DNA of 55,456 nucleotides. Source: Firmicutes bacterium UBA4981 (GTDB taxonomy: Bacteria > Bacillota > SHA-98 > UBA4971). Within the stretch, counting starts at the first letter, position 1, and every line of letters begins with the position of its first letter. Below the pieces are notes generated by a model. The model was not told the origin of the DNA, did not search any database, and saw only the letters and a program-made list of their open reading frames with translations. A program made the translations under genes and the position numbers. Shown here one piece after another: positions 7,395-16,467 of this stretch. The DNA lies in contig DGZL01000166.1 in NCBI GenBank assembly GCA_002398515.1, positions 12,885 through 68,340 of the forward strand, written 5' to 3'.

Positions 7395-8813
7395 ATGCGA
7401 GGATTTCAAGCTATTGTTCTCGCTGCCGGCCTTGGAACAAGAATGCGGTCAAGACTACCGAAAGTTGTCCACGAAATCTGTGGGAAGCCCATGATTACGT
7501 TGGTCCTCGACGCTTTGGAGGCTGCCGGGGCGGAACGCACTCTTGTTGTGGTAGGGCACTTGGCGGAGCTTGTTGAGGAAATTGTGGGCGCGAGGGCGGT
7601 TTGTGTTCTTCAGGCTGAGCAAAAGGGAACCGGCCATGCTGTCATGCAGGCTAAAGACGCGCTTTCCGCATATGAAGGCCGGGTGGTGGTGGCTGCGGGA
7701 GACGCCGCCTACCTGACTGAATCCGACCTGTCATCCCTTGTCAATCACCATCAAAGAACAAAGGCTTCAGCAACTCTGTTATCATCAATTCTGGAAGACC
7801 CATTCGGTTATGGGCGGGTGGTGCGTGAGGCTTCAGGACGGATACGGCGGATTGTCGAAGAGAAAGACTGCTCACCTGAGGAAGCCTTGATATGCGAAGT
7901 CAACAGCTCTGTCTACTGCTTCGAAAAACGCGACTTATTTGACGCCCTTTCCCGTATTACTCCCGATAACGTTCAGGGAGAATACTATCTGACAGATGTG
8001 ATCGAAGTAATGATAAAGGAAGGCCTTCGTGTTGAAGCTATAGTCTCTGAAGACCCCCTGGCCGCACACGGCATCAATACTAGAGTCCAACTGGCAGAGG
8101 CTGAGAGGATCTTCAGGGATAGAATACGAGAGCGCCTTATGCTCTCCGGTGTCACTATGGTGGATCCGGCAACTACGTTTGTGGACTTTGATGTCTCCAT
8201 AGGACAAGATACGAAAATCTTACCGTTTTCAGTAATTCAGGGGAAGACAGTTATCGGTGAAAACTGCACAATCGGGCCTTTTGTACGCATTTTTGACTCA
8301 AAGGTATCTGACGGGGCTTCTATAAGTAATGCTGTTGTCATTGAAGCTGAGGTGGGCAAAGACGTATCTGTAGGCCCTTACGCGTATCTTCGTACAGGGA
8401 CTGTCCTTGCTGAGCGCTCTAAGGTCGGGACTTTTGTTGAGGTGAAAAAGTCAACTGTAGGAAAAGGCAGCAAAGTTCCTCACCAGACATATCTTGGTGA
8501 CGCAACAGTGGGCGAAGGGGTTAACATAGGAGCAGGAACCATAACCTGTAACTATGACGGACATAACAAGTACCCCACGATTATTTCAGACGGAGCATTT
8601 GTGGGCAGTAACACTAACTTTGTGGCACCTGTAGAAATTGGCAGGGGAGCTTATATCGCTGCAGGTTCCACTATCACAGAAGATGTGCCTGAAGGAGCCC
8701 TTGGAATAGCCCGTGGAAAGCAGAAGAACATCCAGGGCTGGGCAGACAAAAGGCATGGGAAGAGCAGAAAATCGGGTTCTGTAGAAGATTCCGGCGGAAC
8801 CTGCGATATATAG
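7395..8813 (+). CDS. glmU: Bifunctional UDP-GlcNAc pyrophosphorylase / glucosamine-1-phosphate acetyltransferase
   Basis: From ATG 7395 (GGGGAG nine bases upstream) this is 472 residues, close to the usual 455-460. The N-terminal uridylyltransferase domain (about 1-230) starts with VLAAGLGTRM-RLPKV; the C-terminal left-handed beta helix (about 250-450) shows repeated hexapeptides and ends with the active-site region around TITCNYDGHNKYPTII. It makes UDP-N-acetylglucosamine for peptidoglycan and other surface polymers. An upstream in-frame ATG (7323) would add 24 unrelated residues and overlap the inverted repeat. It is first in a glmU-prs-ctc-pth cluster ordered as in Bacillus subtilis. Confidence 0.97.
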   Translation: MRGFQAIVLAAGLGTRMRSRLPKVVHEICGKPMITLVLDALEAAGAERTLVVVGHLAELVEEIVGARAVCVLQAEQKGTGHAVMQAKDALSAYEGRVVVAAGDAAYLTESDLSSLVNHHQRTKASATLLSSILEDPFGYGRVVREASGRIRRIVEEKDCSPEEALICEVNSSVYCFEKRDLFDALSRITPDNVQGEYYLTDVIEVMIKEGLRVEAIVSEDPLAAHGINTRVQLAEAERIFRDRIRERLMLSGVTMVDPATTFVDFDVSIGQDTKILPFSVIQGKTVIGENCTIGPFVRIFDSKVSDGASISNAVVIEAEVGKDVSVGPYAYLRTGTVLAERSKVGTFVEVKKSTVGKGSKVPHQTYLGDATVGEGVNIGAGTITCNYDGHNKYPTIISDGAFVGSNTNFVAPVEIGRGAYIAAGSTITEDVPEGALGIARGKQKNIQGWADKRHGKSRKSGSVEDSGGTCDI

Positions 8814-8826
8814 GAGGGCTTGCGCA

Positions 8827-9801
8827 ATGAATGATAGCGGCGGGGTGCACCTAATATTACCGTCCTACAAGAGGCTGAAGTTGTTTACGGGGCTGGCTCA
8901 TCCTGAGCTTGCCTTCGAAATTGCTGCACACCTTGGCATAGGAGTCTCTGCTATGAGGGTGGACAGGTTCAAGGACGGCGAGATACGAGTAGGTATAGAC
9001 GAGACAGTCAGGGGTGTGGATTGCTTCTTAGTACAGCCTACTTGCCCACCGGTGAATGAGAATCTAATGGAGCTACTGATCATTGTCGATGCCATGCGTC
9101 GAGCATCTGCAAAAACGGTAACTGCAGTGATCCCGTACTACGGCTATGCAAGACAGGACAGGAAGGCTAAAGCCAGAGACCCGATTACCGCCAAATTAGT
9201 CGCTAACCTCCTTGTTACGGCAGGATGTGACAGGATACTGACAATAGACCTCCATGCCGGACAGGTCCAAGGTTTCTTCGATATTCCTGTCGACCCTTTG
9301 CTTGGCATGCCTATTCTGGTAAAATACGTTAGGGATTCCGGCCTTTCCAATTGTGTTATCGCATCTCCCGACATAGGGGGAACGGTACGAGCGCGGGCAA
9401 TGGCAGAGAAACTAGGCGTTGGCTTGGTAGTCATTGACAAAAGGCGTCCTGCGCCCAATATTTCAGAAGTGATGAACATTATTGGAGATGCAAAAGGTAA
9501 GACTGTTATACTAGTTGATGATATAATTGATACCGGTGGCACAATTGTCCAAGCAGCTGAGGCTCTGCATAATGCAGGAGCAAAACAGGTATTTGCAGCG
9601 TGTACCCACGCCCTCCTATCCGGGCAGGCAAGGGACAATTTGTCAGCATCGGTTCTTGAGAAGATAATTGTTACGAATACTATACCGCTGAGTGAATCCA
9701 AACGTCCTGAGAGAACTGAAGTCCTGTCAGTAGCACCTCTTTTGGGAGAGGCGATCAAGCGCATTTACCAGGACCTCCCGGTCTCTACGTTATTCGAGTA
9801 G
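8827..9801 (+). CDS. prs: Ribose-phosphate pyrophosphokinase
   Basis: A 324-residue class I PRPP synthetase. Visible motifs are DGEIRVGIDETVRG (ribose-5-phosphate/ATP region), YYGYARQDRKAKARDPITAKL (catalytic flexible loop area), LTIDLHAGQVQGFFDIPVD, and the PRPP loop VDDIIDTGGTI. It makes phosphoribosyl pyrophosphate from ribose 5-phosphate and ATP for nucleotide, histidine and NAD synthesis. ATG 8827 follows AGGAGGG, 13 bases after glmU, so the two are translationally close and cotranscribed. Confidence 0.97.
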   Translation: MNDSGGVHLILPSYKRLKLFTGLAHPELAFEIAAHLGIGVSAMRVDRFKDGEIRVGIDETVRGVDCFLVQPTCPPVNENLMELLIIVDAMRRASAKTVTAVIPYYGYARQDRKAKARDPITAKLVANLLVTAGCDRILTIDLHAGQVQGFFDIPVDPLLGMPILVKYVRDSGLSNCVIASPDIGGTVRARAMAEKLGVGLVVIDKRRPAPNISEVMNIIGDAKGKTVILVDDIIDTGGTIVQAAEALHNAGAKQVFAACTHALLSGQARDNLSASVLEKIIVTNTIPLSESKRPERTEVLSVAPLLGEAIKRIYQDLPVSTLFE

Positions 9802-9830
9802 GCGGCACGGTTAGAAGGAGTTGACACGAA

Positions 9831-10508
9831 GTGAGACAGGTGATAATAAGGGGAGAATTGCGGCACCAGACAGGCAAAGGCGCTGCGAGAAGAATGCGGG
9901 CAAGCCGCAGAGTGCCTGCTGTGGTCTATGGGAGAGGCGAAGAGACGACTATTATCTCCCTGGATGAGCGCGAATTCGAGAAAGCAATACAAGCCGGGCT
10001 TGGCGGAGGAACTCTAATCAAACTGGTTCTGTCTAAGGATACGGATACGAAAGACCCGAGCAAGATTGAGAAGACTGCAATTCTCAAGGAAGTACAGTCA
10101 GATGTCGTTCGTGGTAATGTGATCCACGTGGATTTTCAGGCTATATCTTTGGATGAAGCCATTACCACAAAAGTGCCGATAGTGCTCTTAGGTGAAGAGA
10201 ACAGGCCAAGCGACGGAGGCATTATGCAGCACATGATATGGGAGCTGGAAGTGCATGCCCTTCCTATGGATATCCCTGAACGCGTAGAGGTAGACGTTTC
10301 CAAGCTGGAGATCGGCGATTCTATTAAGGTAGGCGACCTTGGGCTCCCAGAGGATGTCCAGGTAAACACTGGGGAAGAAGAAGTAATCATCCTAGTCGCT
10401 GCTCCTGAGTTAGCGGTTGAAGAGGAAGCTGAGGCCGAGGATAGCGAATTGGCGGTTGAAGGGGCAGCTGAGGATCATGTCGCTACCGGAGGACATGCAA
10501 CAGAGTAG
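9831..10508 (+). CDS. ctc: Ribosomal protein L25 / general stress protein Ctc
   Basis: A 225-residue long-form L25 (TL5/Ctc type). Residues 1-95 form the 5S rRNA-binding domain (GKGAARRMRASRRVPAVVYG), residues about 100-190 the TL5 beta domain (VDFQAISLDEAITTKVPI... ALPMDIPERVEVDVS-LEIGDSI), and the tail is very acidic. It binds 5S rRNA in the large ribosomal subunit. Start GTG 9831 behind AGAAGGAG at 9813-9820. In Bacillus the homologue also lies between prs and pth and responds to stress. Confidence 0.93.
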   Translation: MRQVIIRGELRHQTGKGAARRMRASRRVPAVVYGRGEETTIISLDEREFEKAIQAGLGGGTLIKLVLSKDTDTKDPSKIEKTAILKEVQSDVVRGNVIHVDFQAISLDEAITTKVPIVLLGEENRPSDGGIMQHMIWELEVHALPMDIPERVEVDVSKLEIGDSIKVGDLGLPEDVQVNTGEEEVIILVAAPELAVEEEAEAEDSELAVEGAAEDHVATGGHATE

Positions 10509-10527
10509 AAGGGAATCCAATAGAGGC

Positions 10528-11085
10528 GTGAAGCTTGTAGTCGGGTTGGGGAATCCAGGCAGTCAATATGAGGGTTCTCGCCATAATGCCGGGTTTAGAG
10601 TAATGGATATATTATCCGCTCGGCATGGAATCCGTTTTGGAGAGTACAAGTTTTCATCTCTTGTAGGATATGGGAAGATAGCAGGGAACGATGTTGTTCT
10701 TGCCAAGCCTCTGACGTATATGAACCGTAGTGGTCTTGCAGTCAACGCCATGGTGACTTGGTACAACTTACACCCTGGCAACATGCTGGTTATCTTAGAT
10801 GATGTTGCGTTGGAACAAGGCAGACTAAGAATTCGCGCCAAAGGAAGCGACGGCGGACATAACGGGCTGAAATCCATTATCGACGTTGTAAAAACGGAAG
10901 AAATTCCCAGGCTTCGCATAGGTGTTGGAATGCCTAATCCTACTGTAGACATGAGTTGTCATGTGCTTGACTGGTTTGACAAGGAAGAGGTTCCCACTAT
11001 TTCAGAGGCCTTGCTGAGGGCAGCGGATGCTGTATCTGTTTGGTTAGAACACGGTATTGATCGAGTTATGAATGAATTTAACTAG
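10528..11085 (+). CDS. pth: Peptidyl-tRNA hydrolase
   Basis: From GTG 10528 the protein has 185 residues, the family norm; upstream in-frame starts would overlap the ctc tail and add unrelated residues. The motif VVGLGNPGSQYEGSRHNAGF (residues 4-23) includes the catalytic histidine H19; LDDVALEQGRLRIRAKGSDGGHNGLKSI holds the catalytic-region Asp and the substrate-binding loop; RLRIGVGMP is also conserved. It frees tRNA from prematurely released peptidyl-tRNA. Last gene of the cluster, followed by a hairpin terminator. Confidence 0.95.
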   Translation: MKLVVGLGNPGSQYEGSRHNAGFRVMDILSARHGIRFGEYKFSSLVGYGKIAGNDVVLAKPLTYMNRSGLAVNAMVTWYNLHPGNMLVILDDVALEQGRLRIRAKGSDGGHNGLKSIIDVVKTEEIPRLRIGVGMPNPTVDMSCHVLDWFDKEEVPTISEALLRAADAVSVWLEHGIDRVMNEFN

Positions 11086-11207
11086 TCAACGACAAGCTCA
11101 ATAATGTGGCCAAGCTCGGTAATCCATGAATTGGCTCAAGGTAAATTTGTCTCACATTTTTGATAGATGCTTATATGTGGTATTGCCATATGTAATGGTC
11201 AATATTT

Positions 11208-11230
11208 GAAGGGGCCGAAGCCCCTTCTTT
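11208..11230 (+). terminator. Rho-independent terminator after pth, between convergent genes
   Basis: GAAGGGGC (11208-11215), loop CGAA, GCCCCTTC (11220-11227), then TTTGATTT. It ends the glmU-pth transcript and may also stop the opposing spore-protein transcript, though the T-rich side is better on the plus strand. Confidence 0.85.
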
Positions 11231-11264
11231 GATTTGTCAGCTTACCGGATTCCACGTGCCGATC

Positions 11265-11462
11265 CTACTTCCTGAGCTGGCCTGACATGAGTTGCTCGGC
11301 TTTTTGAATTAGCCCACGGACTATTAGACCGGCTTCTCGAGTGGTGATGTTGCCGTAGTCGTACGATCCATTTTCAACACCGATTTTGTCAGCGAATCCT
11401 AGTTCTTTTGCGATTTCATACTTTACTTCATCCGAAACGATGCTGCGATTTCTCCGACTCAT
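11265..11462 (-). CDS. Small acid-soluble spore protein, alpha/beta (SspF-like) type
   Basis: A 65-residue basic protein opening MSRRNRSIVSDEVKYEIAKE and ending TTREAGLIVRGLIQKAEQLM, the two-part pattern of SspF-like alpha/beta-type SASPs. YEIAKELG is where the germination protease would cut. Such proteins coat and protect DNA in the dormant forespore. The ribosome site GGGGTGGAG lies just upstream of the ATG. GATACTA (complement of 11480-11486) resembles the -10 box of forespore sigma-G promoters (CATANTA), but the -35 is unconvincing. This is the window's direct evidence for sporulation. Confidence 0.85.
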   Translation of the reverse strand: MSRRNRSIVSDEVKYEIAKELGFADKIGVENGSYDYGNITTREAGLIVRGLIQKAEQLMSGQLRK

Positions 11463-11867
11463 AGCTCCACCCCTATGAATAGTATCTCGCAGGAGTCAGG
11501 TTGCATGAAAGAGTTTTTTAGATTGAATGGTAACAGAATAAGGTTTGACCTGATATTTCCATGAAAGACTCCATGAATCTGCTAAGAGAGCCTTGATCAT
11601 GCCGGAATATGTTGGATTTGGTGAAAGAAGTGCCTCTTACATGGGAAAAATCTTCTCACTCCATTAATCTTCAATTTTCCGCCTATTTCCTCTTCCCAAT
11701 CAATACTGCTGCTAGATACAGTATCTTGCCACATTTGAATCTGAATATCAGTTGGCATTGGATTTGCATTGAATAGAGGTGACTTTATGTCTTTGGGTTG
11801 ATTTGCGTTTATTTGCAAGCTTAAGGAAACCTCAGGAGAAAGCTTCAGTCATGCGGAGGAAGTGGAT
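11463..11867. other. Intergenic region upstream of the motility operon
   Basis: About 400 bases without a credible gene. Apart from the spore gene's upstream signals, I see no clear sigma-A or sigma-28 promoter, no long hairpin and no repeat. The promoter of the motility operon is expected here, since the operon starts at 11868, but could not be placed. Confidence 0.5.
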
Positions 11868-12227
11868 ATGAGAATTTCTTCAAGGGACGAGATGTTTGCC
11901 ATACTCTCTAAGGCCATGGATGGGCTGTCCCTTAGACAACAGGTAATCGCTAATAACATTGCCAACGTGGATACACCGGGCTTCAAAGCACAGGATGTGC
12001 GTTTCGAAGACGAGCTCGCGTCCGCGATAGGCCGTGGCAGACCGGGATCGGCTAAATCGGTAATCTGCAATTCCACGGGCAAGACCAGACTGGATGGAAA
12101 CAGCGTGGATATTGATATGGAAACTGCCAAAATGGCTGAAACCACAGTCCTTTATGCTGCTATGTCCAGATTGATTTCTGAGAGGTTCTCCCTGCTTAGA
12201 ACGGTAATAACTGAAGGGAGGCGTTAG
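11868..12227 (+). CDS. flgB: Flagellar basal-body rod protein FlgB
   Basis: 119 residues from ATG 11868, chosen over the GTG at 11862 because CGGAGGA at 11854-11860 is correctly spaced for the ATG. LRQQVIANNIANVDTPGFKAQDVRFEDEL is the rod/hook-family N-terminal signature, and a C-terminal amphipathic region (VLYAAMSRLISERFSLLRTVI) forms the paired helix. It is the proximal rod subunit and the first gene of the motility operon. Confidence 0.96.
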   Translation: MRISSRDEMFAILSKAMDGLSLRQQVIANNIANVDTPGFKAQDVRFEDELASAIGRGRPGSAKSVICNSTGKTRLDGNSVDIDMETAKMAETTVLYAAMSRLISERFSLLRTVITEGRR

Positions 12228-12230
12228 TTG

Positions 12231-12671
12231 ATGGGCGTCTTTTCAGCCCTCAAAACGAGTGCTACCGGACTTACTGCACAGCGCCTGAGAATGAGTGTTA
12301 TCGCAAATAACATTGCAAACATCACTACTACGCGAACCCCTGACAGTAGGCCATATTGCAGGCAATTTGCAGTATTTGCGCCTATCTTAGCTAAGAATAC
12401 GCTTAAAAATACAACGGAAATGAGCGCTTTGGCGCCTGGCCGCGGCGTAGCTGTAGTCGGAATAGTAGAGGATACATTACCTCCACGTCTTGTTTACGAA
12501 CCCGGCCATCCTGACGCAAATGAAGAAGGCTATGTAGCTTTTCCAAATATTGATCCCGTGACGGAAATGGTTGACATGATCTCTGCTACGAGGGCATACG
12601 AGGCTAATGTAACTGCCATCAACGCTGCAAAAACCATGGCTATGCGGGCACTGGAAATAGGCCGCGGCTAA
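12231..12671 (+). CDS. flgC: Flagellar basal-body rod protein FlgC
   Basis: 146 residues. N-terminal SALKTSATGLTAQRLRMSVIANNIANI-TTRTP is the FlgC signature; the C-terminus YVAFPNIDPVTEMVDMISATRAYEANVTAINAAKTMA matches the rod family. ATG 12231 is preferred to the adjacent TTG 12228 by spacing from GGGAGG (12216-12221). Proximal rod subunit working with FlgB and FliE; it starts four bases after flgB. Confidence 0.96.
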   Translation: MGVFSALKTSATGLTAQRLRMSVIANNIANITTTRTPDSRPYCRQFAVFAPILAKNTLKNTTEMSALAPGRGVAVVGIVEDTLPPRLVYEPGHPDANEEGYVAFPNIDPVTEMVDMISATRAYEANVTAINAAKTMAMRALEIGRG

Positions 12672-12746
12672 TTAGTGGTAATAGAGTGACTAAACCCCAA
12701 GAACAGGTTTCAAAAATGGCAATGAAGGAGTTGTAGGAATAACACC

Positions 12747-13070
12747 ATGGATATGCGACTTACCCGTGGTATTCCCACTATGAGCACGGAAATAAAGAGA
12801 GTAGGTTCACCGCAGGCAATAGCGCCTGAAGCAGGGGCCGGAAAGACGGTGGAGCAGTTCAAAGAAATGCTCTATGACGCTATTGACAATGTAAGCGACT
12901 TGCAAAGAAACGCAGATGAGCTAATGACGAAATTGGCTACAGGCGAAGCAGAAGACCTGCACCAGGTTATGATCGCTGTCGAGAAAGTGAATTTAGCCCT
13001 TCAGCTGACTCTTCAAATCAGAAATAAGATGCTTGAAGCATATCAGGAGATCATGAGGATGCAGGTGTAA
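12747..13070 (+). CDS. fliE: Flagellar hook-basal body complex protein FliE
   Basis: 107 residues; the conserved core runs from FKEMLYDAIDNVSDLQRNADELM to HQVMIAVEKVNLALQLTLQIRNKMLEAYQEIMRMQV. FliE joins the MS ring to the rod. The start is ATG 12747 or 12753; the nearest purine-rich site (GAAGGAG, 12724-12730) is rather far upstream, so the exact start is uncertain. It ends three bases before fliF. Confidence 0.95.
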   Translation: MDMRLTRGIPTMSTEIKRVGSPQAIAPEAGAGKTVEQFKEMLYDAIDNVSDLQRNADELMTKLATGEAEDLHQVMIAVEKVNLALQLTLQIRNKMLEAYQEIMRMQV

Positions 13071-13073
13071 GTC

Positions 13074-14693
13074 ATGGCCACTGTCGCAGAAGATGTCACT
13101 AGGCAAGCGCGGTCCCTTTGGGACCGATTAGACCGCCGGCAGATAATAACACTAATTGCAGTAGTAATAGTGGGTGTTTCCATCATACTCTTTTTCTTGG
13201 TCAGGCCACGGAGAGGAGACATGGTCCTTCTCTATACAGATTTGTCTGTGACGGATGCTGCAGAGATTACAGAAACCCTTAAGGAAATGCAAATTCCTTA
13301 TGAGCTTTCCCAAGGTGCAACGGCAATTCTGGTTCCATCACACAACTTATATGAAGCAAGAATGAACTTGGCTCGAGAGGGTCTGCCCAGGGACAGCACT
13401 GTCGGGTTTGAAATCTTCGACAAGACAACTTTCGGGGCCACGGATTTCACCCAAAAAATGAACTACAGGCGAGCTCTTCAAGGAGAATTAACCCGCACCA
13501 TACTACAGCTGAAAGAAATTGAAGCTACAAGAGTGCACATAGCCATTCCTGAGCCTGAGCTATATACGGACAGAGAGAAACCATCAAGCGCATCCGTGCT
13601 TGTGAAGCTAAGAGCCGGCTCTTGCCTGACAAGAGGGCAAGTTGAGGGGATTGTCAGGCTTGTTGCTTCAAGCGTTGAAGGGCTTAGCGCGAATAATATC
13701 ACAATAGTGGACGTTGAGGGCAATACCCTCTTCTCAAAAGATGATGGTTCCGAGATGGGTTCATCCGGGCTACTTACCTTGACTCAGCTGGAAGCAAAGA
13801 GACTCTATGAAAAAGACATGGAGAGAAGTATTGAAGGCATGCTGACTCAGGTTCTCGGCCCGCGGAAAGTTGTGGTAAGGGTTAACGCAGATATTGATTT
13901 TGACCTCACGGAACAGAACACTGAGACATTTCAACCACTGCCTTCAGGCTACGGAGTCATCAGAGAAGAGGCGCGCATCCGTGATGCAAAGACCGGAACA
14001 TCTTCCGCGTCGCCCGGGGGCATACCCGGAACAGCGTCAAATGTTGACATTGGGACTTTGCCGGCTGTGGATGAAGATTTGACAACCTTAGGATATCGCC
14101 TGGCTGACAGCAACGAAGCTGCAATATCCTCAGAAGAGAGAATTGAAGAAACGACGAAATATGAGATCTCTCGAGTTGTGGAGCACACAGTCAAGGCACC
14201 CGGTGTTGTAACAGGACTGTCTGTTGCTGCTATTGTAGCAGCTCCCGTTGCTGAAGACCAGCTGGACGCAATCAGACGCTCTATTGGAGCAGCGGTAGGG
14301 GTGAACCTTGACCGAGGAGATACAGTTATTGTTGAAGCAATGGGGTTTGCAGTCGGGGAAGAAGAAGAGGGGCTGATTTCTGCAGTAGATGAATCGCAGG
14401 AGCTGAAGAACTCCGGCGAGACGCTAATGAGAAGTCTCAAATATGTGATACCTGCATTAATTGCTTTATCTATCGTAGTGGTTGCTCTAATCGTCTTGGC
14501 TTCGAGGCGGGCCCGACGCAAAAATGAGAAAGCTGAAGATGCATTGAAGCAAGCCATGGCGACTCTGGCAGCTGTTGAGGAAAGCGAAGACGGGGGGAGG
14601 TCTGCTCAAGATGAAACGCCGAACCGTCCTTCCATTAATCCTGAGGTGGCGGCCAGGATAATCAACGCCTGGCTCAGTGAAAACAGAGGATGA
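13074..14693 (+). CDS. fliF: Flagellar MS-ring protein FliF
   Basis: 539 residues. An N-terminal membrane segment (about 23-43), ring-building domains with the YEARMNLAREGLPRDSTVGFEIFDKTTFGATDF-like signature, a C-terminal membrane segment (about 455-477) and a charged cytoplasmic tail ending NPEVAARIINAWLSENRG that docks FliG. It forms the membrane ring on which the motor and export gate are built. ATG 13074 overlaps the stop region of fliE closely, indicating coupled translation. Confidence 0.97.
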   Translation: MATVAEDVTRQARSLWDRLDRRQIITLIAVVIVGVSIILFFLVRPRRGDMVLLYTDLSVTDAAEITETLKEMQIPYELSQGATAILVPSHNLYEARMNLAREGLPRDSTVGFEIFDKTTFGATDFTQKMNYRRALQGELTRTILQLKEIEATRVHIAIPEPELYTDREKPSSASVLVKLRAGSCLTRGQVEGIVRLVASSVEGLSANNITIVDVEGNTLFSKDDGSEMGSSGLLTLTQLEAKRLYEKDMERSIEGMLTQVLGPRKVVVRVNADIDFDLTEQNTETFQPLPSGYGVIREEARIRDAKTGTSSASPGGIPGTASNVDIGTLPAVDEDLTTLGYRLADSNEAAISSEERIEETTKYEISRVVEHTVKAPGVVTGLSVAAIVAAPVAEDQLDAIRRSIGAAVGVNLDRGDTVIVEAMGFAVGEEEEGLISAVDESQELKNSGETLMRSLKYVIPALIALSIVVVALIVLASRRARRKNEKAEDALKQAMATLAAVEESEDGGRSAQDETPNRPSINPEVAARIINAWLSENRG

Positions 14694-14699
14694 TTTCAA

Positions 14700-15707
14700 A
14701 TGGCTACTTATTCACAACTGAACGGACGACAAAGAGCTGCCATAACAGTTGTTGCTTTAGGCGCTCGAAGAGCATCTGAGATTTTTCAATATCTCGACGA
14801 GCGAAGAATAGAGCAGCTTACTATGGAGATTGCCGGTCTCGGCACAATACCTCCGGATCTCAAGGAACAAGCCCTTGATGAGTTTTACAATGAATACGAA
14901 TCTGAGGGTTATCTGTCAGGCGACCTAGATTATGTTCGGCAAGTGTTGGATCGTGCGCTCGGCCGTCCCCGCGCAACGCAGATAGTTGAAAAAATCGCTG
15001 CTTTCCTTCAAGAAAGACCCTTTAGTTTTGCAGGAGAAATCGACGCAGCTCAACTTACCAGTTTCATTGAAAATGAGCATCCGCAAACCATAGCTCTTGT
15101 ACTTGCCCACTTACATATAGACCAGGCAGCATCCGTATTATCTCTCTTGCCTAAGGAAGTTCAAATTGAGGTGGCCAGGAGGCTTGCGGAAATGGATAGG
15201 ACTTCCCCCGAGGTCGTGCAGGAAGTCGAAAAGGTTCTTAGGAACAGACTTCTTTCTATTGGGAGACAAGATTACACAGCAGCCGGCGGCATTCCGGCTC
15301 TCGTAGATATCTTAAATCGGGTAGACCGAGCAACTGAAAAGGCTCTCTTAGAAGATTTGGAAAAGCAAGATCCTGCGCTTGCAGAAGAAGTGAAAAAACT
15401 CATGTTCGTATTTGAAGACATTATGTTCCTAGATGATAGGTCAATCCAGACTGTCCTTAAGGAAGTTGATATGAAGGATCTTGCGTTGGCTCTAAAAGCT
15501 GCAAGTGAAGCAGTAACGAAGCGAATTGTAAGTAATATGTCAGAACGCGCTGCAGAGATGCTGAGAGAGGATATAGAATTCATGGGGCCTGTGAGACTGC
15601 GGATAGTAGAAGATGCTCAGCAACGGATTGTCAATATCATACGCGGACTGGACGATTCCGGGGAGATTGCAATTTCCCGAGGGAAGGAGGACGAGATCCT
15701 TGTCTAG
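14700..15707 (+). CDS. fliG: Flagellar motor switch protein FliG
   Basis: 335 residues, normal length. N-terminal MS-ring-binding domain, middle armadillo domain with ENEHPQTIALVLAHL (about 118-132), and C-terminal torque domain with the charged helix DLALALKAASEAVTKRIVSNMSERAAEMLREDIE. It couples rotor to stator and sets rotation direction. Its last codons contain the ribosome site (AAGGAGG) and TTG start of fliH, an 8-base overlap. Confidence 0.97.
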   Translation: MATYSQLNGRQRAAITVVALGARRASEIFQYLDERRIEQLTMEIAGLGTIPPDLKEQALDEFYNEYESEGYLSGDLDYVRQVLDRALGRPRATQIVEKIAAFLQERPFSFAGEIDAAQLTSFIENEHPQTIALVLAHLHIDQAASVLSLLPKEVQIEVARRLAEMDRTSPEVVQEVEKVLRNRLLSIGRQDYTAAGGIPALVDILNRVDRATEKALLEDLEKQDPALAEEVKKLMFVFEDIMFLDDRSIQTVLKEVDMKDLALALKAASEAVTKRIVSNMSERAAEMLREDIEFMGPVRLRIVEDAQQRIVNIIRGLDDSGEIAISRGKEDEILV

Positions 15708-16467
15708 GATTATCAAGGCAGATCAAGTAGAGAAAAACCCCCATCTTGTTTCAAATGTAATCCTCGATACAGTCCTCGTTAGTCTGCCTGATCCGGATTG
15801 CCACAGGTCTACAGTGACAGACCGGGAGTCAACTTACCTATATGAACACGGATATTCTTCAATAGAAGAGTTCGAGCGGTCTATTTCCCAACGGCAGGCC
15901 AAGATAGAGGAAGATATGTTGCTGGCTGAGGCCATGTTGTCTGAGGCGGAAGAGAAAGGTCAAAAGATCTATGAAGAAGCATACACGAAGGGATTTCAGC
16001 ATGGGCAGTCTGACGCCGAGGCTAAAGTGCTGGAAGAGACGGAGACGTTACTTGACTACCTTAGAGACTTAGGACAAGCCATCTCTTTATCTCAAGAGAA
16101 AGTCATCATGTCTGCTGAAGAAAGTATAGGGAAGCTTGCCTTAGCGGTTGCAGGTAAGCTTATCAGGCGCGAGATTCATGCAGACGAATCGGTAGTCGAA
16201 GACATAGTTCGCGAATCTCTTGAGGCTGTCAAAAGCGGCAATTCAATCAAGCTGAAAGTAAATGCACGAGATATAGACAGGATACGAGACTGCAAGGACA
16301 TACTTCTCCAGGCCGCAGATAACATCCCCGATTTCGAAATTGTGGAAGATCCCAGGATAGAGCAGGGAGGATGCATTATCGAGACTGACTTCGGTATTGT
16401 AGATGCAAGGATAGATTCACAATTGCAGGAGATAGGGAGGGCTTTCTTTGGTAATACGCACACCTGA
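15700..16467 (+). CDS. fliH: Flagellar export ATPase regulator FliH
   Basis: 255 residues from TTG 15700, nine bases after AAGGAGG (15684-15690) inside fliG; an upstream in-frame ATG deep in fliG is rejected. Central glutamate/alanine-rich coiled coil (about 60-130) including an A-x3-G-type helix (EEAYTKGFQHGQSDAEAKV), then the C-terminal ATPase-binding domain with IGKLALAVAGKLIRREI and the HV-type ending EQGGCIIETDFGIVDARIDSQLQEI. It controls FliI at the export gate. Confidence 0.9.
   Translation: MSRIIKADQVEKNPHLVSNVILDTVLVSLPDPDCHRSTVTDRESTYLYEHGYSSIEEFERSISQRQAKIEEDMLLAEAMLSEAEEKGQKIYEEAYTKGFQHGQSDAEAKVLEETETLLDYLRDLGQAISLSQEKVIMSAEESIGKLALAVAGKLIRREIHADESVVEDIVRESLEAVKSGNSIKLKVNARDIDRIRDCKDILLQAADNIPDFEIVEDPRIEQGGCIIETDFGIVDARIDSQLQEIGRAFFGNTHT

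Noticed and set aside
9144..9764. 206-codon open frame antisense to prs
   Set aside because: Shadow of a highly conserved gene, with no start signal or recognisable protein motif.
11597..11818. 73-codon minus-strand frame before flgB
   Set aside because: No ribosome site and no recognisable motif; not supported as a gene.
13949..14557. 202-codon open frame antisense to fliF
   Set aside because: Low-complexity shadow frame opposite a certain gene.
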